A stretch of 38,601 nucleotides of DNA, taken from assembly GCF_002003465.1 (NCBI RefSeq), contig NZ_BDDQ01000017.1, positions 1 to 38,601 of the forward strand, read 5' to 3'. This stretch comes from Caenibacillus caldisaponilyticus (lineage in GTDB: Bacteria > Bacillota > Bacilli > Bacillales > Sporolactobacillaceae). A program made the translations under genes and the position numbers. Positions 1 to 8,349 of this stretch are shown here, in pieces; the first letter of the stretch is position 1, and every line of letters starts with the position of its first letter. The notes below the pieces were generated by a model. The model was not told the DNA's origin. It was given only the letters and a program-made list of their open reading frames with translations, and made no database searches.

Positions 1-386
1 ATAAAGAAGCGTTACGGGATTATAAAGCGTGGCTCGAAGCGCAAGGGATAGACACGCACAGGCTGTGCACGATGGGGGCTTCGGAAGGCTTGATGAGCCA
101 ATTTGCGGCTCGCCTCAAACAGGGGCGCAGTTGGAGTGCAGCCGGTGTAGAGGCGATGACCCAATGGATAATTGCCGACAAGGATCGGTTGGAGGTCAAA
201 ACGTGGTTTGGGCAATGGGTGCCGAACCGTGAAACAAACGGTTCGGGTCGTAAGGCTCTAGAGACCAAAACCCGTAAAAGGCTGACCAAGCAAATCGTAA
301 ATGATGTACGTGACAACATCCCCTATATGAAACAATCTTCAGGCACGATGATTCACCGCGCTTTGAAAGGGCTGATCGGTTTTTAA
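1..386 (+). mobile_element. ISLre2-family transposase, C-terminal fragment (UPF0236)
   Basis: The reading frame is open from base 3 to a TAA at 384-386 and gives about 127 residues running off the left edge. The residues around MGASEGLMSQFAARLKQGRSW, and the KAWLEAQGID segment before it, match the C-terminal part of UPF0236/ISLre2 transposases as I remember the family. The N-terminal two thirds, including most of the catalytic domain, lies outside the window, so I cannot tell whether the copy is intact. The right end of the element probably falls in the roughly 100 bases after the stop, but I could not fix an inverted repeat without the other end. Confidence 0.8.
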
Positions 387-638
387 ACATTTGAAGAGAG
401 CTTACGCAAGAAGTCCAAGAAAATAGGAGAACGCTTTCAAATTGCATTGTACAAGAAAAGTGCCCACAAAAGCTTGACTGCATCTTTTCAAGTGTCTCTG
501 TTGGTTTTTCCATCCGCGATATGTTAAATTTCAAAGAGATGAAAAACTTCCTTTTTGCCGACAATCAAGCGGGAAAGCAGCGGTATAATATAATGAGTAA
601 ATGCGGACAGAAACGGCCGATTTCGAACCGAGTGAGGG

Positions 639-1307
639 ATGCCATTGTATACCTATATCATTTTCGATGTCGACGGAACGTTGATCAACACGGAAAAAGC
701 GATTCTTCATTCTTTGCAGAAAACGGTCAAGGAGGAAACCGGGCGCGAGCTTTCCCTCGATGAGCTGGCTTTTGCGTTCGGCATTCCCGGCCACGAGGCG
801 CTTCGGGTGCTGGAAGTTCCCGATGTCAACAGGGCGATGAAAAAATGGGTATCCCATATGTACGATTGGGCGGACCAAATCGAAATGTTTCCCGGCATTC
901 CGGAGACGCTCGAACAATTGAAAAAGTCCGGAATGAAGCTCGGGATCGTCACTTCCCTCGCTCGAAAGGATTTATTGGACATTCTCGATCACTTTCATCT
1001 TACAGGGTTGTTCGACGGGATTATCACCGCTTCCGACACGGAAAAACACAAGCCCGATCCCGAACCGTTGTTGGCGTTTTTGCGTCAAGCCGGAATCGCC
1101 GCGACGGAGGCGCTCTACGTTGGGGACACCCTTTACGATCAACAGTGTGCGGAGGGCGCGGCCGTCGATTTTGCCTTGGCCGGATGGGGCGCCAAACATC
1201 CCGATGCGATCGGCGCGAAGCGCAAATTGCAACGTCCCGGTGAGATTTTGGCACTCTGTCAAGAAGGCAGTGAACCTTCATCCGCCAGAGGGACAAGCCA
1301 GTCTTGA
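639..1307 (+). CDS. HAD-superfamily hydrolase (phosphoglycolate phosphatase / PpaX-like)
   Basis: This 222-residue cytosolic protein has all four HAD motifs. Motif I is FDVDGTL with the nucleophile Asp10 and acid/base Asp12. Motif II is Thr105/Ser106 in GIVTS. Motif III is Lys138 in KHKPDPEP. Motif IV is GDTLYDQ with Asp163. An alpha-helical cap lies between motifs I and II (about residues 17-85), as in phosphoglycolate phosphatase, beta-phosphoglucomutase and the pyrophosphatase PpaX. Substrate cannot be read from sequence. The start is uncertain: the ATG at 639 directly follows a GTGAGGG stretch that is too close, so the TTG at 645 is an alternative. The last 15 or so residues extend past the usual family end, and the frame stays open after the TGA (see findings). 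Confidence 0.85.
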   Translation: MPLYTYIIFDVDGTLINTEKAILHSLQKTVKEETGRELSLDELAFAFGIPGHEALRVLEVPDVNRAMKKWVSHMYDWADQIEMFPGIPETLEQLKKSGMKLGIVTSLARKDLLDILDHFHLTGLFDGIITASDTEKHKPDPEPLLAFLRQAGIAATEALYVGDTLYDQQCAEGAAVDFALAGWGAKHPDAIGAKRKLQRPGEILALCQEGSEPSSARGTSQS

Positions 1308-1516
1308 GCCGTTGTCCGAACGGAGCACCAATCCGGGAAAACCGTTATCGCTTCCGATCCGGTAGTCAGCAAAGGCGCCACAATCACGGCGCTCAAGCAA
1401 GAAGGATTGAGAGAGCGGGAAGCGCGAACCGAATGGTTTGAGCCGAAGAGGATAAAAGGCTGAACTGCCGCGTTTTCATGATACGAATTCCAGTGAACGA
1501 CGGGAGGGTAGAACGC

Positions 1517-2131
1517 ATGCGGCAATATTTGTTTATCGATTTTGAATTTACGATGCCCGACAGCGATGAAGACCGCGCCGCATTCGTTCCGGAAATCATC
1601 GAAGCGGGTATCGTTTCGGTCGTCGGCGATGCCGTCCGCGACACGTTTTCCTCTTACGTCAAGCCCGTTTTGAATCCGACTTTGACAAAAAGATGCCGCG
1701 AATTTTTGGACATCACCCAAGAACAAGTCGACGGCGGGATCTCTTTTGAAACGCTCGTGGAAAAAATCAACGCTTATCTGAAAACCCGTCCGACGACGAT
1801 CGTGACATGGGGCAATTCCGATCTCCACGTCTTGCAGGAAAGCTGCGGGCGCACACCGCACTTGTCCCTCCGTGATTTTGAAGCCTTGGATTTGGCGGCG
1901 GAATACAAGCGATTTTTCGGCGGCCATAATACGACGAGCCTCAAAAAAGCCGTCATGGAATACGTCGGCATCGGGTTCGACCAAAGGCACCGGGCGTTGG
2001 ACGACGCGTTGGCGACCTATGAAGTGTTTAAACATTATCAGAAAGACCGGCGTTTCCTCAATAACGCCCCGAACATGACGATCGGCGATCGCTTGGACTT
2101 AACGAAGCTCTTTTCGCTTCTTGATCAGTAA
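1517..2131 (+). CDS. kapD: 3'-5' exonuclease of the KapD type (DEDDh fold)
   Basis: This 204-residue protein resembles Bacillus subtilis KapD along its length: FIDFEFTMPD at the start, PEIIEAGIV, TFSSYV.P, LTKRC..FL.IT..QVD, TWGN.D, ALDDAL and TIG.R.DLT near the end. The DEDDh catalytic set is visible as Asp8, Glu10, Asp102, His158 and Asp163. KapD was described as an inhibitor of the KinA route to sporulation, which fits a spore former; the molecular activity is inferred from the fold. The ATG at 1517 is chosen because GGAGGG at 1502-1507 is well spaced before it; an in-frame ATG at 1478 lacks such a site. A strong terminator follows at 2157. Confidence 0.88.
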   Translation: MRQYLFIDFEFTMPDSDEDRAAFVPEIIEAGIVSVVGDAVRDTFSSYVKPVLNPTLTKRCREFLDITQEQVDGGISFETLVEKINAYLKTRPTTIVTWGNSDLHVLQESCGRTPHLSLRDFEALDLAAEYKRFFGGHNTTSLKKAVMEYVGIGFDQRHRALDDALATYEVFKHYQKDRRFLNNAPNMTIGDRLDLTKLFSLLDQ

Positions 2132-2156
2132 CGCGTCCTCGCCTGTCATGGCGCGG

Positions 2157-2186
2157 CCTAACCGAGTGTTAGGTCGTTTTTTTTTT
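2157..2186 (+). terminator. Intrinsic terminator after kapD
   Basis: CCTAAC (2157-2162) pairs with GTTAGG (2168-2173) around a five-base loop, followed by TCG and a run of about ten T. It closes the kapD transcript. Confidence 0.85.
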
Positions 2187-2330
2187 GCGGGAAAACCGGC
2201 TTTGCGCGGTAGGCGGCCGGTTTTGTTTCTTTCTGAAGCGATCGCCTTGGCCTTTCGGTCAAGGTGGCCGGCGTCATGAATAAACTATTAAGGAAGCACC
2301 GCCCGCACGAAGCTTGGGGAGGAAAACTCA

Positions 2331-3260
2331 ATGGCGATGAAACCTCCGATTCTGAATACCGGCGACACCGTCGGCATCGTCACGCTCGGCAGCCCTTTGG
2401 ATCCGAACACCATCCAAGCCCGGATCGGCACGCTCAATCAAATGGGCTTTCGCGTTTTGGTCGGCAGGCACGCATACGACCAAACCGGCTTTCTCGCCGG
2501 AAGCGACGAAGACCGGGCCAGCGATCTGATGGCGATGTTCGAAAACGACCAAGTGAAAATGATTTTGCCGTCAAGAGGCGGGGTAGGCGTCGCCGGTCTG
2601 CTACGTTACCTTGATTTTGCCGCGATCCGAAGCCACCCGAAGATCATCACCGGCTATAGCGACCTCACCGTGCTCCTCAACGCGCTCTATCAATACGCGG
2701 ACCTCGTCACCTTTCACAGTTTGTTATTGATTGATTTTCGCCCGGACACTCCGGATTACAATTACAGCCAATTTTTCGAAGCGACGATGTCTCTGACCGC
2801 GCCGCGGCCGATCGCCAATCCGGTTGACATGCCGATGCGCGGGATCGTGGCGGGCGACGTCATCGGCCCGATCGTTGGCGGCAATTTGACGTCCCTCGTC
2901 GGCACGCTCGGCACCCCTTATGAAATTGATACGGCTGGAAAAATCCTCTTTTTGGAAGAGACGGAAGAGCCGATCAATACCGTCTATCGATATTTGAATC
3001 ACTTAAAGATGGCGGGAAAATTCGATGACTGCATCGGGATCATCATGGGCCAATGCACGAACTGTGCCGCGGCCTACGGATCCACTTACGACGACTTAAT
3101 CCGAACCTTCCTCGTTCCGTTCGGTAAACCGCTCATGGCGAATTTGGCGAGCGGCCACGGCTATTATAAAGCCGCGATTCCGATCGGAGCGACCGTACGG
3201 ATGGATGCGCGGAACCATCGGTTGACCGTCATGGAGCCGACGGTCTCCCCGACCGCGTAA
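2331..3260 (+). CDS. LD-carboxypeptidase, peptidase family S66 (LdcA/YkfA-like)
   Basis: This 309-residue protein has no signal peptide and is probably cytosolic. S66 enzymes remove the terminal D-alanine from recycled murein tetrapeptides; some homologues act on microcin-type nucleotides or other LD bonds. The Ser-Glu-His triad is recognisable: Ser110 in GYSDLT, a Glu in FLEETEEP (about 209-210), and His276 in ASGHGYYK. The ILPSRGGVGVAGLL segment ahead of the serine is the usual glycine-rich stretch. The start ATG follows GGAGGAAAACTCA with normal spacing. It is transcribed alone between the kapD terminator and the acyl-CoA synthetase promoter. It could contribute to murein recycling with the NagZ/NamZ pair 11 kb away, but that is inference. 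Confidence 0.88.
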   Translation: MAMKPPILNTGDTVGIVTLGSPLDPNTIQARIGTLNQMGFRVLVGRHAYDQTGFLAGSDEDRASDLMAMFENDQVKMILPSRGGVGVAGLLRYLDFAAIRSHPKIITGYSDLTVLLNALYQYADLVTFHSLLLIDFRPDTPDYNYSQFFEATMSLTAPRPIANPVDMPMRGIVAGDVIGPIVGGNLTSLVGTLGTPYEIDTAGKILFLEETEEPINTVYRYLNHLKMAGKFDDCIGIIMGQCTNCAAAYGSTYDDLIRTFLVPFGKPLMANLASGHGYYKAAIPIGATVRMDARNHRLTVMEPTVSPTA

Positions 3261-3313
3261 GCAACCCAACCGATCTCAGATGTTCGCGCCTTCAAGAAGA
3301 ACATGTTTTCCTG

Positions 3314-3343
3314 TTGCTAAAAATGAAAGCGGTATCATATAAT
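3314..3343 (+). promoter_or_regulatory. Sigma-A promoter with an embedded CcpA cre site, upstream of the acyl-CoA synthetase
   Basis: TTGCTA (3314-3319) and TATAAT (3338-3343) are 18 bases apart. The spacer holds ATGAAAGCGGTATCAT (3323-3338), which fits the published cre consensus WTGNAARCGNWWWCAW at every position. CcpA bound here would block RNA polymerase, so the gene should be repressed on preferred sugars, as B. subtilis acsA is. Confidence 0.75.
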
Positions 3344-3388
3344 CCGATTAAATAGAAGAAAAATTTTGATAAAAGGAGGCGTATGAGC

Positions 3389-5350
3389 ATGGATGCGCAC
3401 GGCATTCAACAAGTCGTCCAAAACAGCCGGCTCGTGTTCCCCGATCCGGAAAAGGAACGGTCGACCGCGCTCGGAAGCGGCGCAGCGTTTTATGCCTTGC
3501 TGAAGCGATCCCAGGAAGATCCGGATCGTTTTTGGGACGAGACGGCGCGCGAATTATTTTGGTACAAGCGGTGGGACGAAGTCAGGACCGGCGAACTGCC
3601 GCATTTTTCGTTTTTTAAAGGCGGCATCAGCAATCCGTGCTACAACATGCTGGATCGCCATGTCAAAAACGGCGGCGCCAACAAAACCGCTTTGATATGG
3701 GAAGGTGAGCGAGGTGAAACGAAATTTTATACTTACCGCATGCTGCTCGCCGAGGTGAACCGTTTTGCGAACGTCTTAACATCGTTTGGCGTCCGCAAGG
3801 GCGATCCCGTCGCCATTTACATGCCCAACCTCGCCGAAGCCTTTATCGCCATCCTCGCCTGTTTTCGCATCGGCGCGGTTTACAACACCATTTTTTCCGG
3901 GTTTTCCGAAAAGGCGCTGCGCGATCGTTTAATCAACTTTGAGCCGAAAGTCATCGTCACGGCGGATGCGGGTTTGCGCCGCGGACAAGCGATTAAATTG
4001 AAGGAAAAAGCCGACCGGGTCCTCCATGATCTGCCGAGCATCCGGTCGGTCATCGTCGTCGACCGCCTCGGAACCGCTCCCGACATGGTTGCCGGCCGCG
4101 ATTATTGGTGGCACGACGTCATGAAACACGCGTCCATTCATTCGGAGCCCGCTCGTCTCGAAGCCAATGAACCCGGCATCGTCTTCTATACAAGCGGGAC
4201 GACCGGCAAACCGAAAGGCGTCGTTCACGCCGGCATGGCGTTCGTCGTGCAAAACTATGTCTACGCCAAATATCATATGGATCACCGTCCGGACGACGTT
4301 TTTTGGTGCACGGCGGACATCGGTTGGTTGACGATGCACATTTGGGGGGTGGCAGGCGCGTTTTCCAACGGCGTGACGACCGTCATCTATGAAGGCGCCC
4401 CGGATTATCCGCTGCGCGACCGCTTTTATCAAATCATCGAGAAGTACCGGGTCAACAAACTTTTTACGGCCCCGACCGCGCTGCGCATGTTGCGCAGCCT
4501 CGGCGAAGCGGCGATGGAACCGTATGATCTGTCGTGTCTCGAAGTCATCGCGCTTGTCGGCGAACCGTTTGATCCGGAAACGTGGCATTGGACATACGAA
4601 AAACTCGGCAAAGGCCGGATTTGCGTCAATAACACGTGGGGTCAGACGGAAACGGCCGGCTGCCCGCTCGCCGGCGCGGCCTGGCTGACCGCGATGAAAC
4701 CCGGTTCCGCCGGCCTTCCGTTTCTTGGGATCGATATTGATGTCGTTGATGACGACGGGCAGCCGCTGCCGGCCGGGACGCTCGGCCATCTCGTCATCAA
4801 AAAGCCGTTTCCGATGTTGTGCCGCAGTCTTTGGAAAGAGCCCGACCGCTATTATGAAACGTATTTCCGCCCGATCGAAGGCTGTTACTTCGCGAGCGAT
4901 ATCGCATTGAAAGACAACGATGGTTACTTTTGGGTCGTCGGCCGCTCGGACGACGCTTTCAACGTCGCCGGCCACCGCTTGAGCACGATGGAAATGGAAA
5001 GCGCGGTCCTGGAATGCGAAGGGGTGGCGGAAGCGGCGGTCATCGGCGTGCCCGATGAAATCAAAGGGGAGGTGCCGGTCGTCTTCGCGAAAGTCTCGCA
5101 AGGGCATGAAAAAACGGACGTTCTGAAAAACGCCATCGTTTCTCGCATCGTTTCGGCGATCGGCAAAATCGCGCGTCCGAGCGAAGTGTATTTCGTCGAG
5201 GCGCTGCCGAAGACGATCAGCGGAAAAATCATGCGCCGTCTCTTAAAAGAAATCGTCATCAGCGGCGACATCGCCAGCGATGTCACCGGGCTGGAAGACC
5301 CCGCAACCGTCGCCCACATCCGTGAAGTTGTCGCGTCCAAAGTTAAATAA
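3389..5350 (+). CDS. Acyl-CoA synthetase of the acetyl-CoA synthetase (Acs) family
   Basis: This protein of about 653 residues belongs to the ANL adenylating family, which makes acyl-CoA from a carboxylate, ATP and CoA. The N-terminal Acs extension is present. The P-loop is YTSGTTGKPKG (about 267-277). A5 is NNTWGQTETAG (about 414-424), A7 is the YFASDIALKD segment, and A8 is VVGRSDDAFNVAGHR. The catalytic and acetylatable lysine is in PKTISGKIMRR (Lys613). True acetate enzymes read TWWQTE in A5; the second Trp, which closes the acyl pocket, is Gly here (Gly418), so propionate or longer acids are likelier substrates. Of two ATGs, 3389 is 9 bases after GGAGG and 3383 only 3, so 3389 is preferred. 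Catabolite control is suggested by the cre site in its promoter. Confidence 0.88.
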   Translation: MDAHGIQQVVQNSRLVFPDPEKERSTALGSGAAFYALLKRSQEDPDRFWDETARELFWYKRWDEVRTGELPHFSFFKGGISNPCYNMLDRHVKNGGANKTALIWEGERGETKFYTYRMLLAEVNRFANVLTSFGVRKGDPVAIYMPNLAEAFIAILACFRIGAVYNTIFSGFSEKALRDRLINFEPKVIVTADAGLRRGQAIKLKEKADRVLHDLPSIRSVIVVDRLGTAPDMVAGRDYWWHDVMKHASIHSEPARLEANEPGIVFYTSGTTGKPKGVVHAGMAFVVQNYVYAKYHMDHRPDDVFWCTADIGWLTMHIWGVAGAFSNGVTTVIYEGAPDYPLRDRFYQIIEKYRVNKLFTAPTALRMLRSLGEAAMEPYDLSCLEVIALVGEPFDPETWHWTYEKLGKGRICVNNTWGQTETAGCPLAGAAWLTAMKPGSAGLPFLGIDIDVVDDDGQPLPAGTLGHLVIKKPFPMLCRSLWKEPDRYYETYFRPIEGCYFASDIALKDNDGYFWVVGRSDDAFNVAGHRLSTMEMESAVLECEGVAEAAVIGVPDEIKGEVPVVFAKVSQGHEKTDVLKNAIVSRIVSAIGKIARPSEVYFVEALPKTISGKIMRRLLKEIVISGDIASDVTGLEDPATVAHIREVVASKVK

Positions 5351-5352
5351 TT

Positions 5353-5387
5353 GGCCGCCGACGGGCGGCCGCTTTTCAAAAAGCGGC
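5353..5387 (+). terminator. Hairpins after the acyl-CoA synthetase gene
   Basis: GGCCGCC (5353-5359) pairs with GGCGGCC (5364-5370), and a second overlapping stem GCCGCTTT/AAAGCGGC follows. The T-run is short, so termination may be partial. Confidence 0.5.
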
Positions 5388-5577
5388 AGGACACTGCAAC
5401 CCATCCGCATCATCGGCCGATCACACCGCCGCGTTTTCATCTTTGGAATAGCCTAGACACGGGAAATTTCATTCAGTGTTCGGAGATTTCCGTTTCGAAC
5501 CCCATGGGCGCCGCACCATTATGCCATTTGCTCTGTTTCAACTGCTGTTTAATGTCTGTGATGAGCGATGGAACGAC

Positions 5578-5604
5578 AAAACCCCGCCATGACGCGGGGC
5601 TTTT
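5578..5604. terminator. Bidirectional terminator between the convergent acyl-CoA synthetase and msrA genes
   Basis: CCCCGC (5582-5587) pairs with GCGGGG (5594-5599), flanked by AAAA on the left and TTTT on the right, so it can act in both directions. The rest of the 343-base gap 5351-5693 shows no convincing gene. Confidence 0.7.
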
Positions 5605-5693
5605 GATATGACGATTGTCCGTTTGTGCAGGGGAACGGACGGACCCTCGTTTACTTTTTCGTCAACGCGCTTTGCGAAGAATTGCCCGTTCGC

Positions 5694-6227
5694 TCATTCG
5701 GCGTGCCAATGTTGCTTGATAAAATCGTCGCGTCCGGACTCGCGGCGCTCTTGCGCATATTTCTCCGGATTTTTTTTGTAGAAATCCTGATGGTATTCCT
5801 CGGCGGGGTAAAACGTTTGGGCGGGCAAGATTTTCGTCACGATCGGCTTTTTGAAAATCCCGCTTTCCTCCAGCTTGCGCTTCGACTGTTCGGCGAGCGC
5901 TTTTTGTTCTTCGTTGTGATAAAAGATGGCCGTGCGGTATTGCGGTCCGCGGTCAAAAAATTGTCCGCCGTCATCGGTCGGATCGATTTGCTGCCAATAG
6001 ATTTCGAGCAGGCGTTCATAGGGAAAGACATCGGGTTCAAAGGTGATTTGCACGGCTTCATAATGGCCGGTTTGCCCCGATTTCACTTCTTCATACGTCG
6101 GATTTTCTTTGTGTCCGCCCGTATACCCGGAGACAACCTTGATGATGCCGGGCATTTCATCGAACGGCTTAACCATGCACCAAAAGCATCCGCCTGCAAA
6201 CGTTGCGAATTCCGTCTTTTTCTCCAT
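5694..6227 (-). CDS. msrA: Peptide-methionine (S)-S-oxide reductase
   Basis: This 177-residue cytosolic repair enzyme reduces the S epimer of methionine sulfoxide in proteins. The family signature [11 protein letters not shown] lies at the N-terminus, with Cys14 as the catalytic cysteine. [18 protein letters not shown] and [13 protein letters not shown] follow, and the YHNEEQ and YHQDFY stretches lie in the C-terminal half. No MsrB domain is fused and no msrB gene is adjacent. The ATG at 6227 is preferred over the GTG at 6233 because AAAGGAA is correctly spaced for it. It is convergent with the acyl-CoA synthetase and shares the bidirectional terminator at 5578-5604. Confidence 0.93.
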   Translation of the reverse strand: MEKKTEFATFAGGCFWCMVKPFDEMPGIIKVVSGYTGGHKENPTYEEVKSGQTGHYEAVQITFEPDVFPYERLLEIYWQQIDPTDDGGQFFDRGPQYRTAIFYHNEEQKALAEQSKRKLEESGIFKKPIVTKILPAQTFYPAEEYHQDFYKKNPEKYAQERRESGRDDFIKQHWHAE

Positions 6228-6375
6228 CTCCACGGTTCCTTTCCTGATTAGAACTGAATTTATCTATAAGAATAGCACAACCGCGTTTGGCTTTCATGGA
6301 TGATACACCGCAACCCGCACTTTCAGGAGAACGGCGTTCGGCAGGTTCATTCCATTTCAAACGGAATGCCTTTAA

Positions 6376-6405
6376 TTGTAAATAAAAATGTTTTATGTTT
6401 ATAAC
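6376..6405 (+). promoter_or_regulatory. Candidate sigma-A promoter for the macrodomain gene
   Basis: TTGTAA (6376-6381) and TATAAC (6400-6405) are 18 bases apart, which predicts a leader of about 165 bases before the ATG at 6580. I saw no known riboswitch in that leader. The remainder of 6228-6579 contains only short frames without ribosome binding sites. Confidence 0.4.
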
Positions 6406-6579
6406 ATCAATGAAACAAGAGAAGTTGATCGCTAGTGACGGATATCATGATTTTTTAAAGAACAGACAGCGCTGGCGGGAGAAGGGAGATTTAAAGGGAA
6501 AAACCTTTCAAGCCGGACAACTCGACAGGCAGCTCTCACCCAGGGTTCCAAAACGAAACAGCGCAAAGGGGAGGGAAAA

Positions 6580-7515
6580 ATGAGAACAAGGAGACCAAAC
6601 GGCCCGCTTCTCGATCTTGAAGATTACCGCGCGCTCGTTCATCTTGACGCACCGTATCCGAAATCGTTCGACGAGGCTTTGACGGATTCTGAGCGGGCCG
6701 CCATTATTGATGATTTATTGGATTATTTGCTGAATAGCGAAGGAATGAAAATACCGGAAAACCTGCAGGTGCCGATCGATAAACGGCTTTTATTGCGGGC
6801 GCTGCTCAACATTCGTGAGCCCGAACCGCTGCCGGACGCCTTTCTCAAGAAACTTGATCGGCTTCTTCAGGCCGAAATGGCTGAGCAAGGCATCGTCAGA
6901 CCGGAGGATGTCCCGCCTTGCTCTGAACAGGTGCCCGCAGCCGTTGTCCATCACGCCGATAAAATGGCGCTTTGGACCGGGGATATCACGCGATTGGCCG
7001 CAGATGCGATCGTGAATGCCGCCAACAAATCGCTCCTCGGCTGTTTTCAACCGCTGCACGCCTGCGTTGACAACGCCATCCATTCGGCCGCCGGTCCGCA
7101 GCTCCGCCAGGACTGCTATATGATCATGAAAAAACAGGGCAGGGACGAGCCGACGGGTGGCGCCAAGATGACGCGCGCCTACAATTTGCCGGCCGCCTAC
7201 GTCCTTCATACGGTGGGACCGATCGTGCCGGGCGGAAGGATCGTCGCCGATCAGCATCGCGAACGGCTCGCCGCCAGTTACCGGTCGTGTCTCGATTTGG
7301 CCTCCCGGGTGCGTGATATCCGCACCGTCGCCTTTTGCGCCATTTCCACCGGCGCTTTCGGTTTTCCTAAACGAGAGGCCGCGCGCATTGCGGTAAAAAC
7401 CGTCGACGAATGGCTGGCGAAAGCGCCGGCACGCTTGGATCGCGTCATTTTCGTAGCTTATACGGAAGAGGACGCGAACGTGTACATCGATGCCATGCGC
7501 GCTGATTGGCAATAG
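6580..7515 (+). CDS. Zinc-type macrodomain protein-ADP-ribose hydrolase
   Basis: This 311-residue protein has an N-terminal helical region (1-125) and a C-terminal macrodomain (about 129-308). GDIT (134-137), AIVNAANKSLLG (with Asn147) and STGAFGFP (256-263) form the ADP-ribose pocket. GCFQPLHACVDN carries Cys155, His160 and Cys162, the metal ligands of the zinc-dependent macrodomains of the SAV0325/SpyMacroD group, which remove ADP-ribose from protein side chains. In staphylococci and streptococci those enzymes pair with a SirTM transferase and a GcvH-like lipoyl carrier. Neither is beside this gene, so it may act on other ADP-ribosylated targets. AGGGGAGGG precedes the ATG. A terminator follows at 7631. 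Confidence 0.88.
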   Translation: MRTRRPNGPLLDLEDYRALVHLDAPYPKSFDEALTDSERAAIIDDLLDYLLNSEGMKIPENLQVPIDKRLLLRALLNIREPEPLPDAFLKKLDRLLQAEMAEQGIVRPEDVPPCSEQVPAAVVHHADKMALWTGDITRLAADAIVNAANKSLLGCFQPLHACVDNAIHSAAGPQLRQDCYMIMKKQGRDEPTGGAKMTRAYNLPAAYVLHTVGPIVPGGRIVADQHRERLAASYRSCLDLASRVRDIRTVAFCAISTGAFGFPKREAARIAVKTVDEWLAKAPARLDRVIFVAYTEEDANVYIDAMRADWQ

Positions 7516-7630
7516 AGGATCAAGAAGGTTGAACGAGCGTCCGTTTTCATGGGAGTGCAGTCTCGTTTTCATTGATGCGGCTTCGTTTTTGTCGAATGTA
7601 TTTCTTCATGAAATAATCGAGCGGGAAAAG

Positions 7631-7656
7631 CAGGCAGCACAGAATGCCTGTTTTTT
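7631..7656 (+). terminator. Intrinsic terminator downstream of the macrodomain gene
   Basis: CAGGCA (7631-7636) pairs with TGCCTG (7645-7650), followed by six T. Apart from this hairpin I see nothing convincing in 7516-7859; a frame of about 70 codons at 7644-7856 has no recognisable domain. Confidence 0.75.
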
Positions 7657-7859
7657 CGTACGGCCAGTTAAGAGGAGGATCGAGGATCGCTTCTGTTCAG
7701 ACCGCATCATGGTCGGTTTTCCAGCGCGTTATGCTGACGTGGCATGAGTCGATGCCGAGATTTATTTTTTTCTTGAGGGAGAGGATTTTTGGCGATCGGC
7801 TTGTCCAATCGCGGATGATCGAGGAGGAATGCGACGGGATTTGGCGCAACTTTTAGGGA

Positions 7860-8327
7860 TTAATTGTCGATACCGATGGTGCGTTTGATCCGCTGAATGT
7901 CTTTTCTAAAATTCCAATGATCTTGCCCGATGATGGCATCCAGTGTTTGGAACTTTTCCAAAAGCTGTTCTTGGTTTGTTTTTAACATCTGAATGTCCTC
8001 GGTATTTTTCGCAACCATTTCCGTGACATGAACGAGTTTTTTGTCAACGTCATCCAGGCGATTTTCCACATTTTCGAGGCGTTCGTTAACCTCATTGAAA
8101 CGGTTATCGATGATGGCAAAGCGTTCGTCGATCTCGTCGAAACGCTTGTCGATGGTTGTAAAACGCTCATCAATCACATCGAAACGCTCGTCGATGGTGG
8201 CAAAACGCTCATCAATCTCGTCGAAACGTTTGTCGACAACGCCGAAACGCCGGTTCATGTCTTCCCGTAATCCGCCCACTTCTTTTTCAAGACGGAGCAA
8301 CACATCCAAAATTTGTTGATTCTCCAC
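7860..8327 (-). CDS. Heptad-repeat coiled-coil protein
   Basis: This 155-residue soluble protein has no signal or membrane segment. Residues about 28-90 are perfect-register heptads of the form RFDEIDE (RFGVVDK, RFDEIDE, RFATIDE, RFDVIDE, RFTTIDK and so on), then RLENVEN and RLDDVDK. The C-terminus switches to a different helix ending in WNFRKDIQRIKRTIG. The sequence strongly predicts one long parallel coiled coil. Similar RFD.ID repeat proteins occur scattered in Firmicutes, usually without assigned function. The start is a GTG with AGGGGGTG about 9 bases upstream. The underlying DNA is a 21-base tandem repeat, so the repeat number may vary between strains. It is a single gene with its own promoter. 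Confidence 0.75.
   Translation of the reverse strand: MENQQILDVLLRLEKEVGGLREDMNRRFGVVDKRFDEIDERFATIDERFDVIDERFTTIDKRFDEIDERFAIIDNRFNEVNERLENVENRLDDVDKKLVHVTEMVAKNTEDIQMLKTNQEQLLEKFQTLDAIIGQDHWNFRKDIQRIKRTIGIDN
8059..8259. repeat. 21-base tandem repeats inside the coiled-coil gene
   Basis: Nine or so imperfect 21-base units, recognisable by the recurring GAAACG core followed by TCGTCGAT-like bases, encode the heptads on the minus strand. The units are closest to each other between 8130 and 8245. Confidence 0.7.
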
Positions 8328-8349
8328 GCTTTTTCACCCCCTTTGTTCC

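Noticed and set aside
3929-5107. Long open frame (about 390 codons) antisense to the acyl-CoA synthetase gene
   Set aside because: A shadow of a GC-rich gene: the sense frame matches a known family throughout, and the antisense product is Arg/His/Asp-rich without a start site.
6406-6579. Possible riboswitch in the leader of the macrodomain gene
   Set aside because: I compared it by eye with glycine, guanidine, c-di-GMP, ZTP, THF and T-box elements and found no match.
6395-6583. 62-codon frame just before the macrodomain gene
   Set aside because: Its ATG lies at the proposed -10 region, it lacks a ribosome binding site, and it overlaps the start of the next gene.
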